Assembly (NCBI GenBank): GCA_964567785.1
Contig: CAZMOK010000021.1
Span: forward strand, 1 to 49,055
Source of the DNA: CAZMOK01 sp964567785
GTDB lineage: Bacteria > Bacteroidota > Bacteroidia > Bacteroidales > JAGOPY01
Length of the DNA: 49,055 nt
Reading direction: 5' to 3'
Made by a program: the position numbers and the translations under genes. Of the stretch, positions 43,184 through 49,055 are shown piece after piece. Every line of letters starts with the position of its first letter. Positions within the stretch are counted from its first letter, which is position 1. The notes beneath the pieces are model-generated. The model ran no database searches. It was not told where the DNA came from and worked only from the letters and a program-made list of their open reading frames with translations.

Positions 43184-44200
43184 ATGGGTCTAAACAATCT
43201 AGTAAGAACGCGCTGGTTCAGAAACTTTATGTCCAAGCTCTACGGCTGGGGAGCATCAGTCGTTATTCTCGGCGCGCTTTTTAAAATCAACCACTATCCC
43301 GGGGCCGATTATATGCTGATAGCGGGGCTCGGTACCGAAGCACTTATTTTCTTCTTTTCAGCTTTTGAACCCCCTTATGTAGAACCTGACTGGAGCCTTG
43401 TATACCCTCAGCTTGCAGGATTGTACCGCGGAGGCGAGGAAGTGAAGAAAAAACCTACTGAAGAATTGGATGAAATGCTTAAGGAAGCCAATATAAATCA
43501 GGACCTGATAACCCGATTGGGCGAGGGATTCCGGACATTGAGCGACCGGACGTCCAAGCTTGCCGATGTTTCGGATGCCGCTGCAGCAACAAATGATTAT
43601 GTCACTAATATTAGAAGTGCTTCTGAATCTGCCGGAGAACTGACAAGTGCATATAAGAACACTTCAGAGTCGCTGAAGAAGGATGCGGGAGCCTCAGAAG
43701 AATACGTAACAAGCGTAAGGGCAATGGCCGAAAGCGCCAATAGCCTTTCCGGTTCTTATAAAAAAGCTAATGAAACTCTGGAATCAGACGTCTCTGCCAC
43801 TAAGGAATTTACAGATAGTATAAAGACAGCCATGCAGTCGGCCAACCACCTGGCTGAACAATATTCCAAATCGGCTGAAATGCTTTCAAAATCTGCTGAA
43901 AAGCTTGATTTCACTTCGATAGATGGCGGAAGTTATAATGACCAGTTGCAGAAGATCACCTCAAACCTGGCCGCTCTCAACTCAGTATATGAATTGCAGA
44001 TGCAAAGCAGTAACGAGCAGGTCGAGAGCTCCAAGAAGGTAAGGGAAACCATGACGGAATTCCTTAACCAGATGCAGGAATCGGCAGAAATGATGGCTTC
44101 ATACAGGGAGCAAATGACAAACCTGAATGACAGACTATCAGCCCTTAACAATATCTACGGAGGTATGTTGTCTGCTATGAATCCAGGCAGCAAGTCATAA
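43184..44200 (+). CDS. gldL: Type IX secretion motor protein GldL/PorL
   Basis: A 338-residue inner-membrane motor subunit. Two helices lie near the N-terminus: about 18-34 (KLYGWGASVVILGALFK) and about 43-62, the second carrying Glu52 in GTEALIFFF, matching the membrane glutamate important for proton-driven rotation in characterised GldL. INHYPGADYM lies between them. The long cytoplasmic tail is a coiled coil with three repeats of about 35 residues (131-166, 167-201, 202-236) of the pattern D-A-x-x-x-x-x-Y/F-[VT]. Longer than Flavobacterium GldL (about 215), closer to Porphyromonas PorL (about 310). Confidence 0.93.
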   Translation: MGLNNLVRTRWFRNFMSKLYGWGASVVILGALFKINHYPGADYMLIAGLGTEALIFFFSAFEPPYVEPDWSLVYPQLAGLYRGGEEVKKKPTEELDEMLKEANINQDLITRLGEGFRTLSDRTSKLADVSDAAAATNDYVTNIRSASESAGELTSAYKNTSESLKKDAGASEEYVTSVRAMAESANSLSGSYKKANETLESDVSATKEFTDSIKTAMQSANHLAEQYSKSAEMLSKSAEKLDFTSIDGGSYNDQLQKITSNLAALNSVYELQMQSSNEQVESSKKVRETMTEFLNQMQESAEMMASYREQMTNLNDRLSALNNIYGGMLSAMNPGSKS

Positions 44201-44248
44201 ATATTCAAATCAGGGTAAACTAAAATAGAACCAAATTAACAAACTGTT

Positions 44249-45910
44249 ATGGCTGGATATAAAGAGACTCCCCGACAAAAGATGATCGCCATGATGTACC
44301 TGGTGCTTACCGCACTGCTGGCCCTGAATGTGTCAAGGGATATTCTCAATGCCTTCCTTGTGGTAAACCAGAGCATGGAAGAAACTAACGAAACGTTTGC
44401 CAATAAGCTTGCAGGGATCTATGTTGAATTCGACAACCAGTACCAACTCAACCAAAACAAAGTAGGCCCTTTTTATGAAAGGGCTCTTGAAGCAAGGCAA
44501 CTGGCAAATGAAATGAAAGACTATATCGATAACATTAAGTTCGAGGTAGTAGGCTTTTCAGAAAGAAAGGATTCCCTGGGAGTAGTGCAGGAGTTTTGTG
44601 AGATGGAGGAAAGGCCCGATCCGAAAAACCCCAGGGAAACAATAGAGGTCCCCATAATAAAAATGTCGAAAGTGCCTACAAAGGATAAGTATGACCAGTC
44701 AACAGCTTATTTCGGTGAACCGAAAGAACCCAGGAAAGGAAGGGAGCTGAAAAACCGGATCAATGAATTCAAGGATGCAATGTATAACCTGGTTGATTCA
44801 GCTTACAGGGATGAAATTCAGATAGGGCTCGACACTGAAGGCCCCTTCTACGATGCCGACGGTGACCCGGAAGACTGGGAAACACATCATTTCTATCATA
44901 CCATCCTCGCTGCAAGTGTCACCATACTCAATAAGATAAGGGCCGAAATACAAACGGCGGAATTTGATGTGGTTTCACAGTTATTCGACCAGATCACTCT
45001 TGAGGACTTCAAATTCGATAAGATAGAAGCAAAAGTGATCCCGAAAACTGATTACATTCTGAAAGGTGAAGAATACGAGGCCGAAGTGCTGGTAGCTGCA
45101 TACGATACAAAGCAGGAACCTGATGTATACGTGCTCCCGGGTGCTACCGAGATCAATGAAAACAACAAATCGAGGGCACAGAGGATCTCAGGTGAGGAAG
45201 GTACAGTGAAGTTTTCTTTCTCTGCCGACAGGGAGGGCGTCCAGAGATATGCTGGAGTTATAGAGGTCAAGGATCCTGAAGGGGAGACTCTCACATTCCC
45301 GTTTGAACACGAATATGTTGTTGCTCCGCCATCACTTACGGTTGCCGCAACAAAGATGAATGTATTCTATGTGGGTGTCGACAACCCGGTTTCTATCTCA
45401 GTTCCCGGTATCGCCGATGCCAACCTGCGTGCAAATATCTCGACCGGAACACTGGAACGCAACGATGAGGGCGAAGGATGGATTGTCAGGGTGCCTACTG
45501 GAGAGAACAATGCAATTATCACTGTCAATGCTTTCTATGAAGATGAACTGCGCCCAATGGGCGAAGCCGAATTCAGGGTCAAGAAAGTACCCGATCCGGT
45601 CGCAAAGATAGCAGGCCAGGTTGAGGGTCAAATGCAGAGAAATACGCTGCTGGCTGCAGGGGCTATCATACCTGTTATGGAAGATTTTGAATTCGAACTG
45701 TACTTTACGGTTACTTCATTCAGGATGGCGACCGTTATAGGTGGCGACTGGATCTCTAAAAGGGCTGCCGGGAATCGTTTTACCGACGAGATGGTTAGTA
45801 TGATTCAGAATGCACGAAGAGGACAGAAATTCTTCTTCGAAAATATTACTGCTGAAGGGCCCGACGGGATTCCAAGAAGCTTGTCACCCATCAGCCTTGA
45901 AATAGAATAA
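44249..45910 (+). CDS. gldM: Type IX secretion motor protein GldM/PorM
   Basis: A 553-residue protein. The N-terminal cytoplasmic stub ETPRQKMIAMMYLVLTALLALNVSRDILNAF contains the single membrane helix with the conserved Arg, which pairs with the GldL glutamate in solved structures. The periplasmic part has an alpha-helical domain (about 35-230), then beta domains (ILKGEEYEAEVLVAAYD.., LTVAATKMNVFYVGVDNPVSISVPG.., FELYFTVTSFRMATVIGG). The dimer spans the periplasm and transmits rotation to the GldKN ring. Its stop overlaps an in-frame ATG of gldN (TAATG). Confidence 0.94.
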   Translation: MAGYKETPRQKMIAMMYLVLTALLALNVSRDILNAFLVVNQSMEETNETFANKLAGIYVEFDNQYQLNQNKVGPFYERALEARQLANEMKDYIDNIKFEVVGFSERKDSLGVVQEFCEMEERPDPKNPRETIEVPIIKMSKVPTKDKYDQSTAYFGEPKEPRKGRELKNRINEFKDAMYNLVDSAYRDEIQIGLDTEGPFYDADGDPEDWETHHFYHTILAASVTILNKIRAEIQTAEFDVVSQLFDQITLEDFKFDKIEAKVIPKTDYILKGEEYEAEVLVAAYDTKQEPDVYVLPGATEINENNKSRAQRISGEEGTVKFSFSADREGVQRYAGVIEVKDPEGETLTFPFEHEYVVAPPSLTVAATKMNVFYVGVDNPVSISVPGIADANLRANISTGTLERNDEGEGWIVRVPTGENNAIITVNAFYEDELRPMGEAEFRVKKVPDPVAKIAGQVEGQMQRNTLLAAGAIIPVMEDFEFELYFTVTSFRMATVIGGDWISKRAAGNRFTDEMVSMIQNARRGQKFFFENITAEGPDGIPRSLSPISLEIE

Positions 45911-45939
45911 TGAAAAGAAAAGATTATATGGAGGTCATA

Positions 45940-46788
45940 ATGAAAAGATCATTCTTATTGTTAACTGTTACGGCTTTTATCGCTTGCCTTGGTTTCAATT
46001 CACAGGCACAGATACTTGATAACACTCCGCAGAATCTTATCTATGAGGATTACAGCTCTGAAGACCTTAAGCCCGTCCCGTATCCCTCACTCAGGAAGGC
46101 CGACGTTATGTGGTCGAAAAGGATCTGGAGGGAGCTCGATATGAGGCAGAAAATGAACCAGGCTTTCTATTATCCCATTGAGCCACACAACGACTGGAGG
46201 AACTTTATGACTGTCTTGATGGACGCACTCAAGGAAGGATCCATTACAGCCTACGACATTTCTGCCACAGATGAGTTCCTGGTGCCTCTCACTTACCAGG
46301 AGATCATTACAAGGCAGATCGACACCTTCAATACAACCCTAACACGACCGTATCCCCCTTACGAAGAGTATGATACAGTGATCTACACTGAGTTTGACCC
46401 CACAAAGGTCATGCGTATCAGACTTAAAGAAGACTGGTACTTCGACAAGAAAAGATCGCAAATGATGGTAAGGATACTCGGCATGTGCCCGGTCATGATC
46501 AAAGAAAGGCAGGGAGAGGAGTTCACTGAACCGCTCTTCTGGATATACTTCCCCGAAGCACGACATGTATTTGCACAAGCGGAAGTGTATAACAGGCAGA
46601 ATGATGCCGCAAGAAGAACTTACGATGAGGTATTCATGAAAAGGATGTTCAGCAGTTATATTTACAAAGAACAAAATGTTTACGACCGCCGTATTTCAGA
46701 ATACGCTCAGGGCCTTGATGCCATGCTCGAATCGGAAAGGATCAAGGACGAACTGATGATGTTTGAACACAGCCTCTGGGAATATTAG
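45940..46788 (+). CDS. gldN: Type IX secretion ring protein GldN/PorN
   Basis: A 282-residue periplasmic protein. I prefer ATG 45940, which gives the signal peptide MKRSFLLLTVTAFIACLGFNSQAQ and has GGAGG a few bases upstream; ATG 45910 overlapping gldM would add ten charged residues before it. DVMWSKRIWRELDMRQKMNQAFYYP is the family's hallmark, followed by ITAYDISATDEFLVPLTYQE and MVRILGMCPVMIKER. GldN/PorN binds GldK/PorK to build the periplasmic ring. Last gene of the type IX operon; a strong terminator follows. Confidence 0.94.
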   Translation: MKRSFLLLTVTAFIACLGFNSQAQILDNTPQNLIYEDYSSEDLKPVPYPSLRKADVMWSKRIWRELDMRQKMNQAFYYPIEPHNDWRNFMTVLMDALKEGSITAYDISATDEFLVPLTYQEIITRQIDTFNTTLTRPYPPYEEYDTVIYTEFDPTKVMRIRLKEDWYFDKKRSQMMVRILGMCPVMIKERQGEEFTEPLFWIYFPEARHVFAQAEVYNRQNDAARRTYDEVFMKRMFSSYIYKEQNVYDRRISEYAQGLDAMLESERIKDELMMFEHSLWEY

Positions 46789-46810
46789 AAAAAAGCGTAA
46801 CAAAATAATG

Positions 46811-46844
46811 AAAAACTCCTTGCCCCGGCAGGGAGTTTTTTTTT
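46811..46844 (+). terminator. Rho-independent terminator after gldN
   Basis: A 14-bp stem (46811-46824 with 46827-46840) with one G-T wobble and a two-base loop. Its A-rich 5' arm makes the run of nine T bases (46836-46844) part stem, part tail. It separates the secretion operon from recG. Confidence 0.9.
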
Positions 46845-46853
46845 GCCTTTTGC

Positions 46854-46861
46854 TAAATTTG
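46854..46861 (+). promoter_or_regulatory. Probable recG -7 box
   Basis: TAAATTTG matches TAnnTTTG, 19 bp before the recG ATG and just after the gldN terminator, where a new promoter is needed. Confidence 0.5.
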
Positions 46862-46880
46862 TCCCGTAACGGGATTGTTG

Positions 46881-48986
46881 ATGCATGAAGAGTTTTTAGA
46901 TACACCTATTGAGTTCCTTAAGGGTGTTGGGCCCAAAAGGGCTGAACTTCTGAAAAAGGAGCTCAATGTCCATACATTCCGCGACCTTCTCTATTATTAT
47001 CCTTTCAGGTATGTCGATCGTAGTAAATACCTGCCTGTTGCTGAAATATCAACAGACCAGGGCTATGTACAGATAAAGGGAAAAATCAGGGACCTCCAAA
47101 TCATTGGGGAGAAAAGGGCCAGACGTATGACTGCCCGGCTATATGATGATACCGGCCAGATTGAGCTGGTATGGTTCAGGGGATTGAAATGGATCAGGGA
47201 AAGTGTGAAGCCGGGGCAGGAATATGTTGTGTTCGGAAAGCCATCGATCTTTAACAGGCGCTACAATATTGCCCATCCTGAAATGGAGTTGGCTGTGGAA
47301 CACGAGAAGAGTATCAGTCAGACCCTGGAGGGGATATACAGCTCTACTGAAAAGCTGAAAGCCCGTGGCCTCAACAATAAAAACCTGGTAAAGCTGCTGA
47401 AAACCCTTATGCTGAAATTACCGGGTAATGTGCAAGAAACATTATCGGCGGAGGTAATTAATAAATTGCACCTGCTCGGCAGGGAAAAAGCACTTGTCAA
47501 CATTCACTTTCCTGAGAACACTGAAATCCTCAACCGGTCAAGGGCCAGGCTTAAGTTTGAAGAGCTCTTCTTCATCCAGTTGAAGGTCCTGCAGGAAAAG
47601 ATCCGCAGACAGGAGAGTGTGCCGGGAAAGGTTTTCAGTGAAGTGGGCAGCTTTACCAATGCATTTTATAAGGAAAAGCTTCCTTTCGATCTTACCGGGG
47701 CCCAGAAAAGAGTGATCAAGGAGATCAGGAAAGACCTTGGCTCGGGAAAGCAAATGAACCGGTTGCTACAGGGCGATGTAGGCAGTGGCAAGACCCTGGT
47801 GGCTTTGATGTCGGTACTTATTGCTGTAGATAACGGTTTCCAGGCCTGCTTCATGGCCCCGACGGAGATCCTGGCAGGGCAACATTTCCGGACAATATCC
47901 GGGATGATAGAAGGTCTGGGTATCAGTATAGCACTGCTCAAAGGATCAACACCAGGGTCGGAAAGAAAAGAGATCCATGAAAAGCTGGAAAGCGGCGAGC
48001 TCAATCTTCTTATAGGAACACACGCACTGATTGAGGACAAGGTACAATTCCACAATTTAGGGTTGGCGATAATAGATGAGCAGCACAGGTTCGGTGTCGC
48101 TCAAAGAGCCGGGATCTGGAGAAAAAGCAAGGTTCCTCCCCATGTACTTGTAATGACAGCTACCCCCATTCCGCGCACCCTTGCCATGACAATTTACGGA
48201 GACCTTGATCTTTCAATTATAGACGAGATGCCGCCTGGCCGTAAGCCGGTCAAGACGTATCATTATTATGATTCTGCACGACTGAGACTTTTTGGCTTTC
48301 TGCGTGAGAAAATCAGGGAAGGGCGGCAGATCTATGTCGTTTATCCGCTAATTAAAGAATCGGAAAAGCTTGATCTCAAGGACCTGGTGGATGGGTATGA
48401 AAGTATTGTCAGGACCTTTCCCCCGCCGGAGTATGCCGTTAGCATCGTGCACGGTAAGCTTAAACCGGCGGACAAGGATTATGAAATGGACCGTTTTATC
48501 AAAGGCCAGGCACAGATCATGGTGGCCACAACAGTTATCGAAGTAGGGGTTGATATACCAAATGCATCGGTGATGGTCATCGAGAATGCCGAGAGGTTTG
48601 GTTTGTCGCAACTTCATCAGCTCCGGGGCAGGGTAGGCCGGGGAGCCGACCAGAGCTATTGTATACTGATGTCCCACGATAAGCTTTCAAATGAAGCCCG
48701 CCAGCGGATCCAGACTATGGTCGGCACAACCAACGGGTTCGACATAGCCGAAGCCGACCTGAAGCTTCGTGGCCCCGGCGACCTGCAGGGCACACAGCAA
48801 AGCGGTATCGTTGAACTCAGGCTGGCCGACCTGGCTAAGGATGAGCAAATCCTCAAATATGCCCGAAACCTTGCATCAGAGATACTTGACAAAGACCCCG
48901 AGCTCTCCTCCCTGTCTAACCGGCCTATGAAAAAACACCTCAGAAAAGAATATAATCACTTAATGGATTGGGGTAAAATAGGATGA
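46881..48986 (+). CDS. recG: ATP-dependent DNA helicase RecG
   Basis: A 701-residue helicase that remodels stalled replication forks and Holliday junctions. An OB-fold wedge domain in the N-terminal third (about 60-155) is followed by superfamily 2 motifs: Walker A GDVGSGKT (about 298-305), APTEILAGQH, the Walker B box DEQH (about 399-402), VMTATPIPRTLAMT, then motif VI HQLRGRVGRG and the C-terminal wing. ATG 46881 is chosen over two upstream in-frame TTGs; it gives MHEEFLDTPIEFLKGVGPKRAELL, the usual RecG start. Confidence 0.96.
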   Translation: MHEEFLDTPIEFLKGVGPKRAELLKKELNVHTFRDLLYYYPFRYVDRSKYLPVAEISTDQGYVQIKGKIRDLQIIGEKRARRMTARLYDDTGQIELVWFRGLKWIRESVKPGQEYVVFGKPSIFNRRYNIAHPEMELAVEHEKSISQTLEGIYSSTEKLKARGLNNKNLVKLLKTLMLKLPGNVQETLSAEVINKLHLLGREKALVNIHFPENTEILNRSRARLKFEELFFIQLKVLQEKIRRQESVPGKVFSEVGSFTNAFYKEKLPFDLTGAQKRVIKEIRKDLGSGKQMNRLLQGDVGSGKTLVALMSVLIAVDNGFQACFMAPTEILAGQHFRTISGMIEGLGISIALLKGSTPGSERKEIHEKLESGELNLLIGTHALIEDKVQFHNLGLAIIDEQHRFGVAQRAGIWRKSKVPPHVLVMTATPIPRTLAMTIYGDLDLSIIDEMPPGRKPVKTYHYYDSARLRLFGFLREKIREGRQIYVVYPLIKESEKLDLKDLVDGYESIVRTFPPPEYAVSIVHGKLKPADKDYEMDRFIKGQAQIMVATTVIEVGVDIPNASVMVIENAERFGLSQLHQLRGRVGRGADQSYCILMSHDKLSNEARQRIQTMVGTTNGFDIAEADLKLRGPGDLQGTQQSGIVELRLADLAKDEQILKYARNLASEILDKDPELSSLSNRPMKKHLRKEYNHLMDWGKIG

Positions 48987-49003
48987 GAGACTGAATATTA
49001 TTT

Positions 49004-49055
49004 AACTCAGAACTCAGAACTCAGAACTCAGAACTCAGAACTCAGAACTCAGAAC
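49004..49055. repeat. Perfect heptamer tandem repeat AACTCAG, reaching the window end
   Basis: Seven perfect copies of AACTCAG plus three bases, starting 17 bp after the recG stop and continuing to the last base of the window, so its full length is unknown. The most regular of the heptamer arrays in this window. Confidence 0.95.

Noticed and set aside
49004..49055. CRISPR array
   Set aside because: A 7-bp unit repeated without spacers is a simple tandem repeat; no cas genes are present.

Overview
The window reads as a chromosomal piece of a Bacteroidota genome, most likely of the Bacteroidales/Marinilabiliales/Cytophaga kind. It carries a complete porP-gldKLMN type IX secretion block, a SprE/PorW lipoprotein, a bactofilin/AtpZ block and a Kdo transferase, and several TAnnTTTG promoter boxes lie upstream of genes. 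Many intergenic spaces are built from short tandem repeats. A 100-N scaffold gap shows that it comes from a draft or metagenome assembly. No rRNA, tRNA, CRISPR array or insertion sequence was recognised.

Region 1 (1-9314) is the unusual part. It encodes a fatty-acyl-AMP ligase cut by the window edge, three paralogous B12-binding radical SAM enzymes, an acyl carrier protein, a ketoacyl synthase III, a short-chain reductase and a PAPS-dependent sulfotransferase. Together these look like a dedicated acyl-chain pathway: load or prime on ACP, condense, reduce, modify unactivated carbons by radical chemistry, sulfate. I do not recognise the product. A coupled GT2 glycosyltransferase/GNAT acetyltransferase pair (9456-11050) follows and may belong with it.

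Region 2 (11056-15280) holds a haem P460-like lipoprotein diverging from a two-gene molybdopterin oxidoreductase. Its catalytic subunit has no Tat signal, and its electron-transfer and membrane-anchor subunits are fused. Region 3 (15276-19660) is a minus-strand set: NodB deacetylase, leucyl aminopeptidase (broken only by an assembly artefact), Kdo transferase and an outer-membrane protein. Region 4 (19853-26838) is a surface-polysaccharide operon: a WbpA/B/E/D-type set for a diacetamido uronic acid nucleotide sugar, GalE, RfbB and a CpsB-type PHP phosphatase. Region 5 (26846-30467) runs on the minus strand: FabD, a BI-1 membrane protein, FolE, two ATP-synthase-accessory-like membrane proteins and a bactofilin, led by SprE/PorW (30498-33173).

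Region 6 (33342-48986) runs on the plus strand: M23 peptidase, Dxr, RseP, a remnant of a YitT-like gene on the other strand, a 1,167-residue outer-membrane protein of unknown role, the type IX secretion genes porP-gldK-gldL-gldM-gldN closed by a strong terminator, then recG. The window ends inside a heptanucleotide tandem repeat. The same 7-bp periodicity, with a different unit each time, appears in at least six other intergenic regions and is the second main oddity of the window.
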